Below, one piece after another: positions 1-7,907 of a DNA stretch of 64,000 nucleotides. Where the stretch lies: positions 16,506-80,505 of the forward strand of contig CAMDKD010000010.1 in assembly GCA_945901125.1 (NCBI GenBank), written 5' to 3'. The notes under the pieces are model-generated. The model was not told the origin of the DNA. It did no database searches and saw only the letters and a list, made by a program, of their open reading frames with translations. Source of the DNA: Bordetella parapertussis (GTDB taxonomy: Bacteria > Pseudomonadota > Gammaproteobacteria > Burkholderiales > Burkholderiaceae_C). The translations under genes were made by a program, and so were the position numbers. The first letter of the stretch is position 1. Every line of letters starts with the position of its first letter.

Positions 1-955
1 TTTTTTGCGCGGCTTCTATGTCCACGTTGGCAGTGACTTGCTCGACCAGGGCGACGATATCGCCCATGCCCAGCATGCGCCCGGCGTGACGCTCGGCGTC
101 AAAGGCTTCCAGGCCGTCAATTTTTTCACTGGTGCCGGAAAACTTAATCGGCGCACCGGTGATTTGCCGCACCGACAGCGCCGCACCGCCGCGTGAATCA
201 CCGTCGGTTTTGGTCAGCACAATGCCGGTCAAGGGCAGCGCCTCCTTGAACGCCTTGGCGGTATTGATCGCGTCCTGACCCAGCATGGCGTCGACCACAA
301 ACAAAGTTTCCACCGGATGCACCGCCGCGTGCAAAGCGCGTATCTCGTTCATCAAGGCTTCGTCAATCGCCAGTCGACCGGCCGTGTCAATCAGCAGCAC
401 ATCAAAGTAATGGTTGCGCGCATAGTCAAGCGCGGCCAGGGCAATCTGCACTGGTTTTTGCGACGGGTCGCTGGGAAACCATTCGGCGCCTGCTTGCGCC
501 GTCACGCTTTTCAATTGTTCTATCGCCGCCGGCCGGTAGACGTCAGCCGACACTGTCAAAACTTTTTTCTTGCGTTTGGTGATCAGGTGCTTGGCCAACT
601 TGGCCGTGGTAGTGGTTTTACCGGCGCCTTGCAAACCCGCCATCAGGATGACCGCCGGGGGTTGCGCCGCCAGATTGATGTCAGACACGCCCTCGCCCAT
701 GGTGGCGCTGAGTTCGCGCTGCACGATGCTCACCAGCACTTGCCCCGGTGTCAATGAACCAATGACCTCCTGACCCAGCGCCTTGTCCTTGACGCGGGCA
801 ATGAAATCGCGCACCACCGGCAACGCCACATCGGCTTCCAGCAAAGCCATGCGCACCTCGCGCAACATATCGGCCACATTGGCTTCGGTGATGCGGGCCT
901 GGCCGCTGATCTGGCGAACCAGGCGCGAGAGTTTGTCGCTGAGTGTGCTTGCCAT
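1..955 (-). CDS. ffh: Signal recognition particle protein Ffh (3' part outside window)
   Basis: Ffh is the SRP54-type GTPase. With 4.5S RNA it delivers ribosomes making membrane proteins to FtsY at the inner membrane. About 318 codons are visible: the N-terminal helical bundle (residues 1-100), the P-loop GLQGAGKTTTTAK near residue 107, DTAGR, and the TKTDGDSRGG motif of the GTPase domain. The frame leaves the window at base 1 just as the Met-rich M domain should begin, so the truncation is only the window edge. The ATG at 955 opens MASTLSDKLSRLV, the usual Ffh start. It is divergent from the ccsA-like gene at 1025, a pairing common in proteobacteria. Confidence 0.96.
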   Translation of the reverse strand, partial: MASTLSDKLSRLVRQISGQARITEANVADMLREVRMALLEADVALPVVRDFIARVKDKALGQEVIGSLTPGQVLVSIVQRELSATMGEGVSDINLAAQPPAVILMAGLQGAGKTTTTAKLAKHLITKRKKKVLTVSADVYRPAAIEQLKSVTAQAGAEWFPSDPSQKPVQIALAALDYARNHYFDVLLIDTAGRLAIDEALMNEIRALHAAVHPVETLFVVDAMLGQDAINTAKAFKEALPLTGIVLTKTDGDSRGGAALSVRQITGAPIKFSGTSEKIDGLEAFDAERHAGRMLGMGDIVALVEQVTANVDIEAAQK

Positions 956-1024
956 CGTCAATGCCTTGCCATGAAACTTGCAAAAGAAAAAACCGGATCC
1001 CCGGCGAAACGCTAAACTGTTTGC

Positions 1025-1837
1025 ATGATTGTATTCAGCGCATCTCACTTCAGCCTGGTCTGGGGCCTGTTGGCCGCGTCGGCTTATGCATTGGGGGCCT
1101 TGTTCGGCGGACGTTTGTCGGCGCAGCAAAGCCGCAATTACCTGTGGCTGATTTCCCTGTTCCATGGGCTGAGCGTGATTGCCAGCCTGATTCCTTCCGA
1201 CGATGAGCTCACGCATTTCGGCTTTGCCGCAGCACTGTCTGCCACGGCCTGGCTGGTTCTGCTGGTCTACACCATAGAACACCACTGGTTTCCGCAAATG
1301 CAAACCCGCTGGCTGATGTCCGCTGTCGGCATGGTGGCCGTCATACTGCCTTTGCTGTTTCCCGGTCATGCGCTGCACAGCACATCTTCAGCCTGGCTGC
1401 CGTTTCACTGGATGCTGGGCATGGCCTCTTATGCCTTGTTTGCCGCAGCGGTGGTACACGCCAGTCTGATGAACCGCGCTGAACGGCAAATCCGCCTAGG
1501 CGCTATCGATCCCAGCGGACTTCCTTTGTTGACACTCGAGCGCCTGACCTTTCGCTTTGTCAATATAGGCTTTGGCCTGCTGACAGCCACGTTATTGGCC
1601 GGTTGGTTTTTCGGTGAACAACTTTACGAACCTGGCAAGGCCTTTCGGCTTGACCATAAAACCTTGTTCGCCATCCTGGCCTGGCTGGTGTTTTTGTTGC
1701 TGATCTGGGGCCGCCGCTACCGAGGCTGGCGCGGGGCACTGGCTGTACGCACGCTGTACACAGGCGCGGCCATGCTGTTTTTGTCTTACGCCGGCTCGCG
1801 TTTTGTCACGGAAGTTTTCTTGCATCGCACCCAATGA
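1025..1837 (+). CDS. CcsA/YpjD-like cytochrome c assembly family membrane protein
   Basis: This 270-residue protein is almost entirely hydrophobic, with about eight membrane segments. It resembles the CcsA/HemX/YpjD family, whose better-known members handle heme for cytochrome c assembly. The family-like stretch LPFHWMLGMASYALFAAAVV, near residue 128, carries a membrane-embedded His, as in heme-handling relatives. The function of the YpjD branch is not established, so a heme role here is inferred. It lies next to ffh in the opposite orientation. Its TGA overlaps the ATG of the next gene (ATGA at 1834). No Shine-Dalgarno is visible, and a TAAACT hexamer ends 7 nt before the ATG. Confidence 0.85.
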   Translation: MIVFSASHFSLVWGLLAASAYALGALFGGRLSAQQSRNYLWLISLFHGLSVIASLIPSDDELTHFGFAAALSATAWLVLLVYTIEHHWFPQMQTRWLMSAVGMVAVILPLLFPGHALHSTSSAWLPFHWMLGMASYALFAAAVVHASLMNRAERQIRLGAIDPSGLPLLTLERLTFRFVNIGFGLLTATLLAGWFFGEQLYEPGKAFRLDHKTLFAILAWLVFLLLIWGRRYRGWRGALAVRTLYTGAAMLFLSYAGSRFVTEVFLHRTQ

Positions 1838-2055
1838 AATACTTGCTTTTGCTGGGCGTGGTGTTCGGGCTGATCTGGTGGATCAAGCTCAGTCGTCCTG
1901 CATCAACCGATAAGAAATCATCCGGCAGCAGCGAAGGGCCACAAAACATGCTGCGCTGCGCGCACTGCGGATTGCACCTGCCAGACAACGAGGCCGTGAT
2001 GTCAGGCAACACAGCTTATTGCAGCGATGCCCACCGAGCGCTGGCCGAGTCCTGA
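1834..2055 (+). CDS. Small PP0621-family protein with Cys pairs
   Basis: This 73-residue protein has one N-terminal membrane anchor (MKYLLLLGVVFGLIWWI) and a short C-terminal domain. That domain holds a CAHC pair followed by a third Cys and a His (YCSDAHR), which suggests a small metal-binding knuckle. It matches the PP0621-type family commonly found beside ampD; its function is unknown. It overlaps the upstream gene by 4 bp and ampD follows after 3 bp, so the three genes are probably one transcript. Confidence 0.8.
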   Translation: MKYLLLLGVVFGLIWWIKLSRPASTDKKSSGSSEGPQNMLRCAHCGLHLPDNEAVMSGNTAYCSDAHRALAES

Positions 2056-2058
2056 GGC

Positions 2059-2631
2059 ATGAGCAGCCTTCCTGTCTGGAACCGCGGCTGGTACCGCTTT
2101 GCCCATGCAATGGCGTCTCCTAACTTCGGCCCGCGCCCGCCAGACACCGGCATTGATCTGGTGGTGGTACACGCCATCAGCCTGCCTCCGGGCACTTATG
2201 GCGGCGCGCGTGTGCAGGATTTTTTCACCAACCGACTGGATCACAGCGCGCACCCTTACTTTGAGACATTGCGGGACCTGAAGGTATCGGCTCACTTTTT
2301 TATAAAACGCGGCGGCGAGTTGATGCAGTTTGTCAGCTGTGATGACCGCGCCTGGCATGCGGGCGAATCCAGCCATGCAGGACGCAGCAATTGCAATGAC
2401 TTCTCTATCGGTATCGAACTCGAAGGATTAGACGGTGACAGCTTCACTGATGATCAATACGAAAGTTTAAATGCACTGTTGCCCATGCTCGCGCAACAAT
2501 ACCCGCTCAAACATATCTGCGGTCACGAACATATTGCGCCCGGCAGAAAAAAAGACCCGGGAGACGGTTTTTCCTGGGCTCTTTTAAAGACATCGACGGG
2601 TTGGAGCGATGAATTTTTTTCTGTCAAGTGA
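2059..2631 (+). CDS. ampD: 1,6-anhydro-N-acetylmuramyl-L-alanine amidase AmpD
   Basis: AmpD is the cytoplasmic amidase that removes the peptide from 1,6-anhydroMurNAc during wall recycling. In many Gram-negatives this also tunes AmpR-dependent beta-lactamase expression. The 190-residue protein has the amidase_2 fold: an early zinc-ligand His in VVVHAISLPPGTYGG, RAWHAGES in the middle, and GHEHIAPGRKKDPG near the C terminus, with the second His and the Asp of the zinc site. The length is typical. There is no signal peptide, as expected for cytoplasmic AmpD rather than a periplasmic AmiD. It follows the PP0621-like gene by 3 bp with a GAGGC Shine-Dalgarno. With mpl (13.5 kb) it completes two steps of murein-peptide recycling. 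Confidence 0.93.
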   Translation: MSSLPVWNRGWYRFAHAMASPNFGPRPPDTGIDLVVVHAISLPPGTYGGARVQDFFTNRLDHSAHPYFETLRDLKVSAHFFIKRGGELMQFVSCDDRAWHAGESSHAGRSNCNDFSIGIELEGLDGDSFTDDQYESLNALLPMLAQQYPLKHICGHEHIAPGRKKDPGDGFSWALLKTSTGWSDEFFSVK

Positions 2632-2728
2632 CAAAATTCAACATTCATAGCAAAAAAAATTAACGCTAAATGCAGCAGATTTCCGGTGAATTGCACAATA
2701 CCTCTCATATTTTGAAAAAATTCACCAA

Positions 2729-2744
2729 ACACTACGCGTAGTGT
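2729..2744. promoter_or_regulatory. NrdR box 1 (perfect palindrome)
   Basis: ACACTACGCGTAGTGT is a perfect 16-bp palindrome fitting the NrdR operator pattern acaCwAtATaTwGtgt in its outer bases. It lies just upstream of the predicted -35 of nrdA and 32 bp (about three helical turns) from a second box at 2761, the tandem spacing expected for NrdR. Confidence 0.8.
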
Positions 2745-2745
2745 G

Positions 2746-2774
2746 TTGAAAAGAGTTTCGACCCCATATATAGT
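2746..2774 (+). promoter_or_regulatory. Promoter of nrdA
   Basis: The -35 is TTGAAA (2746-2751), followed by a 17-bp spacer and the -10 TATAGT (2769-2774). It is close to the sigma-70 consensus. The predicted start is near 2781. The two NrdR-type boxes bracket it: one abuts the -35 and the other covers the -10. Confidence 0.72.
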
Positions 2775-2776
2775 GT
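2761..2776. promoter_or_regulatory. NrdR box 2 (overlaps -10)
   Basis: ACCCCATATATAGTGT matches the NrdR consensus core ATATATAGTGT with an imperfect left arm. It covers the -10 hexamer of the nrdA promoter, so bound NrdR-dATP would block RNA polymerase. Confidence 0.75.
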
Positions 2777-2871
2777 GGGCTGTGCACATACGGAACGCGT
2801 CGGCGTTCATGCTTGCAAGCCAATCATTAGAAGTTAACCAAAGCATTCACGCCCCACAGGATCACAATAAG

Positions 2872-5790
2872 ATGCAAATTGCTGCCAACCCGACGAATGT
2901 CGCCGCATTCCTCAAACCTGCTGATGCCCAAATCTCCAGCGCCTCATCACTGAACTCGATTCTCAGCCAATACCAGATCATCCGCCGCAACGGTGCCGTG
3001 GTTCCCTTCGAACCCGCCAAGATCGCCGTAGCCATGATGAAAGCTTTTCTGGCAGTCCATGGTGCCCAGGGCGCTGCTTCTTCCAGTGTGCGCGAAACCG
3101 TGGACCAACTCACCCAGGCCGTGGTGCGCGCACTCATGCGCTCGCGTCCCGGCGGCGGCACCTTCCATATTGAAGACGTGCAAGACCAGGTCGAACTCGG
3201 TCTCATGCGCGGCAGCCACCACGAAGTGGCACGCGCCTATGTGCTGTACCGCGAACGCCGTTCGCAAGAACGCGCCGCTCAAAAGGAAACACTGGTCAGC
3301 AACGACCCGGTGTTGCATGTGCTGCTCGATGGCGCGCGCGTCGCGCTTGACACCGCGCGCCTGCGTCAATTGATAGAAGCCGCCTGCGAAAACCTGGGAC
3401 CCGATGTATCAGCCGCGCCTATTCTGAACGAAACCATGCGCAACCTGTACGACGGCATCCCCATGGAAGAAGTGCACAAGGCTTCGGTGCTGGCAGCGCG
3501 CACCATGATTGAAAAAGAACCGGGCTACACCTTTGCCACTGCACGTTTGCTGATGTATTCCATCACCAAGGAAGTGCTGGGTCAGGAAGCCACACATGCC
3601 GAAATGGGCCAGCATTACCTGAATACCTTCTCCGGTTTTATGAAAAAAGGCGTAGACCATGAATTGCTGGACCCCAAGCTGCTGCAATTTGATTTGGCGC
3701 GTCTGGCCAAAGCCATCAAACCCGAAAGAGATTTCCAGTTCGATTACCTCGGCCTGCAAACCTTGTACGACCGCTATTTCCTGCACGTGAACAAGCAGCG
3801 CATTGAAATGCCGCAGTCGTTCTTCATGCGCGTGGCCATGGGCCTGTCACTCAATGAAGTCAACCGCGAAGAACGCGCTATCGAGTTCTACGAGGTGCTG
3901 TCCTCTTTCGACTTTATGTCCAGCACGCCCACGCTGTTCAACAGCGGCACCACGCGTCCGCAACTCTCGAGTTGCTACCTGACCACCGTGCCCGACGACC
4001 TGGACGGCATTTACGAATCCATCAAAGAAAACGCTTTGCTGTCCAAATTTGCCGGCGGGCTGGGCAACGACTGGACACGCGTGCGCGCACTGGGCAGCCA
4101 TATCAAAGGCACCAACGGCGAATCACAAGGTGTGGTGCCTTTTCTCAAAGTGGTCAACGACACGGCTGTCGCGGTCAACCAAGGCGGTAAGCGCAAGGGC
4201 GCGGTTTGCACTTATCTGGAAACCTGGCACCTGGACATAGAAGAATTCCTGGAGCTGCGCAAAAACACCGGCGACGACCGCCGCCGCACCCACGACATGA
4301 ACACGGCCAACTGGATCCCCGATTTGTTCATGCGCCGCGTCATGGAAAAAGGCGAATGGACTTTGTTCTCGCCTTCCAACACACCCGATTTGCACGACAA
4401 GTTCGGTGCCGATTTTGAAAAGGCCTACAGCGCTTACGAAGCGCAAGCGCGCCAAGGCCTGATCAAACCGAGCAAAACCGTGCAGGCCACCGACCTGTGG
4501 CGCAAGATGCTGACCATGTTGTTCGAAACCGGCCATCCCTGGATCACCTTCAAGGATGCCTGCAATGTGCGTTCACCGCAGCAGCACTCTGGCGTGGTGC
4601 ACTCTTCCAATCTGTGTACTGAAATCACGCTCAACACCAGCGACACCGAAACCGCCGTTTGTAACCTTGGTTCGGTCAATCTGGTACGCCACCTCAAAGA
4701 CGGCGTCGCCGGCAAAGAACTCGACCATGACAAACTCAAGCGCACCATCACCACGGCCATGCGCATGCTGGACAACGTGATCGACATCAACTATTACGCT
4801 GTCAAAAAAGCACGCGACTCCAACCTGCGACATCGCCCGGTGGGTCTGGGCATCATGGCCTTTCAAGACAGTTTGTACGAGCAGCAAATTCCTTATGCCT
4901 CGCAAGCGGCGGTGGAATTTGCCGACCGCTCCATGGAAGCGATTTGCTATTACGCCTACTGGGCCTCGACCGAACTGGCGCGCGAACGCGGCCGTTATTC
5001 CACCTACAAAGGCTCGCTGTGGGAGCAAGGCATTCTGCCGTTGGACACGCTCAATCTGCTGGAGAAATCACGCGGCGGCTATATTGAAGTCGATCGCAGC
5101 GCCACCTTGGATTGGGAGGCTTTGCGCCGCAAAATCACCACCGACGGCATGCGCAACTCCAATTGCGTGGCCATCGCGCCCACTGCCACCATCTCCAATA
5201 TCGTCGGCGTGGACGCATCCATCGAACCTTGCTTTGGCAACCTGTCGGTCAAATCCAACCTGTCCGGCGAATTCACCATCATCAATGCCTACCTGGTGCG
5301 CGACCTCAAGCGCCTCGGTTTGTGGGACGACGTCATGGTCATGGACCTCAAGCATTTCGACGGTTCACTGCGCCCTATCGACCGCGTGCCGCAAGACCTC
5401 AAGGCCATGTACGCCACCGCCTTCGAAGTCGAAACACATTGGCTGGTAGAAGCCGCAGCACGTCGCCAGAAATGGATAGACCAGGCGCAGTCTCTCAACA
5501 TCTACATGGCAGGTGCGTCCGGCAAAAAGCTTGACGAGACCTACAAGCTCGCCTGGCTGCGCGGTCTGAAAACCACTTACTACCTGCGCACCAGCAGCGC
5601 CACACAAGCCGAGAAGTCCACCGTGAATGCAGGCTCGCACAACGCAGTGTCATCCGGCAGCGCGGGCGGCGGACTGAGCGCCATGGAATTGGCTGCAGCT
5701 GCTGCGCGTGCGCAAATGTTGTCTGACACACCGGCTACCGATGTGAAGTTTTGCGGTGTCGATGACCCGACCTGCGAAGCCTGTCAATAA
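2872..5790 (+). CDS. nrdA: Ribonucleoside-diphosphate reductase class Ia, large subunit
   Basis: NrdA reduces ribonucleoside diphosphates to deoxyribonucleotides, together with the radical-bearing NrdB. The 972-residue product has an N-terminal ATP-cone for allosteric control (IIRRNGAVVPFEPAKIAVAM, near residue 35) and a ten-stranded barrel. Active-site cysteines are in QLSSCYL (C368) and SNLCTEI (C582, with the Asn and Glu of the radical site). The C-terminal CEAC pair (C968/C971) is re-reduced by thioredoxin or glutaredoxin. ATG 2872 (MQIAANPTNV) was chosen. The in-frame opening at 2743 lies inside an NrdR box and upstream of the predicted transcription start, so it cannot be the start. ATG 2809 remains possible. 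nrdB follows 133 bp downstream. Confidence 0.95.
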   Translation: MQIAANPTNVAAFLKPADAQISSASSLNSILSQYQIIRRNGAVVPFEPAKIAVAMMKAFLAVHGAQGAASSSVRETVDQLTQAVVRALMRSRPGGGTFHIEDVQDQVELGLMRGSHHEVARAYVLYRERRSQERAAQKETLVSNDPVLHVLLDGARVALDTARLRQLIEAACENLGPDVSAAPILNETMRNLYDGIPMEEVHKASVLAARTMIEKEPGYTFATARLLMYSITKEVLGQEATHAEMGQHYLNTFSGFMKKGVDHELLDPKLLQFDLARLAKAIKPERDFQFDYLGLQTLYDRYFLHVNKQRIEMPQSFFMRVAMGLSLNEVNREERAIEFYEVLSSFDFMSSTPTLFNSGTTRPQLSSCYLTTVPDDLDGIYESIKENALLSKFAGGLGNDWTRVRALGSHIKGTNGESQGVVPFLKVVNDTAVAVNQGGKRKGAVCTYLETWHLDIEEFLELRKNTGDDRRRTHDMNTANWIPDLFMRRVMEKGEWTLFSPSNTPDLHDKFGADFEKAYSAYEAQARQGLIKPSKTVQATDLWRKMLTMLFETGHPWITFKDACNVRSPQQHSGVVHSSNLCTEITLNTSDTETAVCNLGSVNLVRHLKDGVAGKELDHDKLKRTITTAMRMLDNVIDINYYAVKKARDSNLRHRPVGLGIMAFQDSLYEQQIPYASQAAVEFADRSMEAICYYAYWASTELARERGRYSTYKGSLWEQGILPLDTLNLLEKSRGGYIEVDRSATLDWEALRRKITTDGMRNSNCVAIAPTATISNIVGVDASIEPCFGNLSVKSNLSGEFTIINAYLVRDLKRLGLWDDVMVMDLKHFDGSLRPIDRVPQDLKAMYATAFEVETHWLVEAAARRQKWIDQAQSLNIYMAGASGKKLDETYKLAWLRGLKTTYYLRTSSATQAEKSTVNAGSHNAVSSGSAGGGLSAMELAAAAARAQMLSDTPATDVKFCGVDDPTCEACQ

Positions 5791-5797
5791 AAATCCG

Positions 5798-5894
5798 CAC
5801 AGACAGCCATGCGTGCTGTCTGTGTATTCGATGCAATTCAACAACAATCAAAGGCTTGCTTGTGAATGAACACTTTGCGTTTCACTCGCAAGCG
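5798..5894 (+). other. Hairpins in the nrdA-nrdB gap
   Basis: A perfect 10-bp stem, CACAGACAGC with GCTGTCTGTG (5798-5807 and 5815-5824, 7-nt loop), follows the nrdA stop. A second, imperfect stem pairs GCTTGC..GTGAA near 5853 with TTCAC..GCAAGC ending near 5894. Neither is followed by a U-run, so they look like mRNA-stabilising or processing structures rather than intrinsic terminators. CATAAT at about 5903 could be a secondary -10 for nrdB. Confidence 0.5.
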
Positions 5895-5923
5895 ACCATA
5901 ATCGGAAGAATGGAATTAACTAT

Positions 5924-7123
5924 ATGTTGACCTGGGAAGAAGAAACCAAACCCCAAGCGCCAGCCAGCGTAAGCCTCGGTGACCTACAGAGTCACCTGCC
6001 CCCGTCACCCCCATCACACACCACTGCGACGCGCATGCTCAACGACGGCGCTGTACTCGCCGCCGCCACGCCCGCCGACTCGCGCGCCTTCACCTCAGGC
6101 ACAGGCCGCCGCGTCAATGCTGCTGACAAGCGCATCATCAACGGACAGACCGACGTCAACCAACTGGTGCCGTTCAAATACAAATGGGCCTGGGAAAAAT
6201 ACCTGGCCACCTGCGCCAACCACTGGATGCCGCAGGAAGTGAATATGACCCGCGACATCGCGCTGTGGAAAGACCCCAACGGTCTGACCGAAGACGAGCG
6301 CCGCATCGTCAAGCGCAACCTCGGCTTTTTCGTGACAGCAGATTCACTCGCAGCCAACAACATCGTGCTGGGCACTTACCGCCACATCACCGCGCCCGAG
6401 TGCCGCCAGTTCTTATTGCGCCAGGCGTTTGAAGAAGCCATCCACACCCACGCCTACCAGTACATCGTTGAATCACTGGGACTGGATGAAGGTGAAATTT
6501 TCAGCGCCTACAACGAAGTCAAGTCGATCCGTGACAAGGATGAGTTTCTGATTCCGTTTATCGAAGCCATCATGGATCCGCACTTCCATACCGGCACGCC
6601 AGAAACTGATCAGACCTTGCTCAAGTCGCTGATCGTGTTCGCCTGTTTGATGGAAGGTTTGTTCTTCTACGTCGGCTTTACCCAGATTTTGGCGCTGGGT
6701 CGCCAGAACAAAATGACTGGCGCCGCTGAACAGTACCAGTACATATTGCGCGACGAGTCCATGCATTGCAACTTCGGCATCGACCTGATCAACCAGCTCA
6801 AGCTTGAAAACCCGCACCTGTGGACAGCCGAGTTCAAGGCTGAAATCAAAGCTTTGTTCGAAAAAGCTGTTGAGCTCGAATACCGTTATGCCGAAGACAC
6901 CATGCCGCGCGGCGTGCTCGGCATGAACGCTTCCATGTTCAAAGGCTATTTGCGCTACATCGCCAACCGCCGTGCCACGCAAATTGGTTTGGAGGCCCTT
7001 TTCCCTCATGAAGAGAACCCTTTCCCCTGGATGAGCGAAATGATTGATCTGAAGAAAGAGCGCAATTTCTTTGAAACCCGCGTCATCGAATACCAGACCG
7101 GCGGCGCGCTGTCCTGGGATTGA
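5924..7123 (+). CDS. nrdB: Ribonucleoside-diphosphate reductase class Ia, small (radical) subunit
   Basis: NrdB carries the diiron-tyrosyl radical that starts catalysis in NrdA. Iron ligands can be read in FEEAIHTHAY (Glu and His near residue 170, with the radical Tyr four residues after the His as in E. coli R2) and in ESMHCNFG (Glu and His near 279). The second-shell region GLFFYVGF lies between them. The 399-residue protein has an extra Pro/Ser-rich N-terminal stretch of about 70 residues before the conserved core, typical of Burkholderiales. ATG 5924 opens MLTWEEE and is preceded by GGAA about 9 nt upstream. No separate NrdR box was seen, so it is probably controlled from the nrdA promoter. 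Confidence 0.95.
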   Translation: MLTWEEETKPQAPASVSLGDLQSHLPPSPPSHTTATRMLNDGAVLAAATPADSRAFTSGTGRRVNAADKRIINGQTDVNQLVPFKYKWAWEKYLATCANHWMPQEVNMTRDIALWKDPNGLTEDERRIVKRNLGFFVTADSLAANNIVLGTYRHITAPECRQFLLRQAFEEAIHTHAYQYIVESLGLDEGEIFSAYNEVKSIRDKDEFLIPFIEAIMDPHFHTGTPETDQTLLKSLIVFACLMEGLFFYVGFTQILALGRQNKMTGAAEQYQYILRDESMHCNFGIDLINQLKLENPHLWTAEFKAEIKALFEKAVELEYRYAEDTMPRGVLGMNASMFKGYLRYIANRRATQIGLEALFPHEENPFPWMSEMIDLKKERNFFETRVIEYQTGGALSWD

Positions 7124-7157
7124 TATTCAGATGACCTGCATTTGTTCCTCTCCCGCG

Positions 7158-7237
7158 CGGTCATTGCCATCTGCAATGACCGGCCTGAGCGGAACACACC
7201 GTGTTCATGGTGTTGAACCCCGGTTCAGCACCATGAA
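7158..7237 (+). other. Two strong hairpins after nrdB
   Basis: Stem 1 pairs CGGTCATTGC with GCAATGACCG (7158-7167 and 7173-7182). Stem 2 is 16 bp, TTCATGGTGTTGAACC (7204-7219) with GGTTCAGCACCATGAA (7222-7237), perfect except for one G-U, with only two unpaired bases. Neither has a U-run, but the terminator at 7239 follows directly. They probably protect the nrdB 3' end. Confidence 0.55.
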
Positions 7238-7238
7238 T

Positions 7239-7267
7239 CACTTGGGCTGCAAAGACCAAGTGTTTTT
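7239..7267 (+). terminator. Intrinsic terminator of nrdAB
   Basis: CACTTGG (7239-7245) and CCAAGTG (7256-7262) form a 7-bp stem followed at once by TTTTT (7263-7267). It sits 115 bp after the nrdB stop and before the histone-like gene. Confidence 0.6.
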
Positions 7268-7306
7268 GAACCAACGATCTAAGATCTTGATCTAGGAGAG
7301 TATCTA

Positions 7307-7852
7307 ATGGCAACTGCAAAAAAATCCGCTGCAAAAAAACCAGCAGCAAAAAAACCGGCAGCTAAAAAAGCAGCCGCCAAGAAACCTGTAGCTAAAAAAG
7401 CAGCAGCTAAAAAGCCCGTAGCTAAGAAAGCCGCAGCCAAAAAGCCTGTCGCTAAAAAAGCAGCAGCTAAAAAGCCCGTCGCTAAGAAAGCCGCAGCCAA
7501 AAAGCCAGTCGCTAAAAAAGCAGCAGCTAAAAAGCCCGCAGCCAAGAAAGCCGCAGCCAAAAAGCCTGTCGCCAAAAAAGCAGCAGCTAAAAAGCCCGCA
7601 GCCAAGAAAGCTGTAGCCAAAAAGCCTGCCGCCAAAAAAGCAGCAGCTAAAAAGCCAGCGGCTAAAAAAAAAGTAGTTAGTGCCCCGGCAACAGCAACAA
7701 AACCGGCAGCCAAGCCGGTTGCTAAAAAACCTGCCAGCAAACCTGCGGCCAAACCGCACACAAGCGTGTCTGCTCCAGCGGCATCTCATGTGGCTCAAAC
7801 CACATTGAATCCTCAGGCAGCATGGCCGTTCCCCACGGGCTCCAAGCCCTGA
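7307..7852 (+). CDS. Histone H1-like lysine/alanine/proline-rich protein
   Basis: The 181-residue protein is built almost wholly of degenerate KKPAAKKAAA-type units, the low-complexity composition of eukaryotic H1 tails and of AlgP/HctB-like bacterial proteins. Such proteins bind DNA nonspecifically and are thought to condense the nucleoid; no enzyme domain is present. The first 125 residues are pure repeat. The last about 55 add Ala/Pro/Ser/Thr and end in an uncharged tail. An AGGAGAG Shine-Dalgarno lies 8 nt before the ATG, so it is translated. It has its own downstream terminator. Repeat number is likely to vary between strains. Confidence 0.85.
   Translation: MATAKKSAAKKPAAKKPAAKKAAAKKPVAKKAAAKKPVAKKAAAKKPVAKKAAAKKPVAKKAAAKKPVAKKAAAKKPAAKKAAAKKPVAKKAAAKKPAAKKAVAKKPAAKKAAAKKPAAKKKVVSAPATATKPAAKPVAKKPASKPAAKPHTSVSAPAASHVAQTTLNPQAAWPFPTGSKP
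7381..7668 (+). repeat. 60-bp tandem repeat inside the histone-like gene
   Basis: About five near-identical 60-nt units (20 codons each) lie head to tail. They differ mainly at third positions and in Pro-Val versus Pro-Ala codons. Each unit reads roughly AKKAAAKKPVAKKAAAKKPV. The codon-level identity points to recent slippage or unequal recombination rather than amino-acid selection alone. Confidence 0.85.
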
Positions 7853-7874
7853 GCGAACAACCTGCGTTTGTCTC

Positions 7875-7907
7875 AAACCCGGTGTCTTAACGCACCGGGT
7901 TTTTTTT
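7875..7907 (+). terminator. Intrinsic terminator of the histone-like gene
   Basis: AAACCCGGTG (7875-7884) and CACCGGGTTT (7893-7902) make a 10-bp stem that runs into eight consecutive T to 7907. It abuts the stop codon of the convergent PfkB gene. Confidence 0.9.

Noticed and set aside
2743..2871. Longer nrdA start at 2743
   Set aside because: The codon lies inside NrdR box 1 and upstream of the predicted -10, so it would not be transcribed. Similarity begins after ATG 2872.
7381..7668. Repeat array resembling a CRISPR by eye
   Set aside because: Units are contiguous 60-mers in an intact reading frame with no unique spacers and no cas genes.
7279..7876. Two long minus-strand frames across the histone-like gene
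   Set aside because: They are antisense shadows of the Lys/Ala repeats, giving Phe/Leu/Gly- and Cys/Phe-rich low complexity. The plus strand has a Shine-Dalgarno and terminator.
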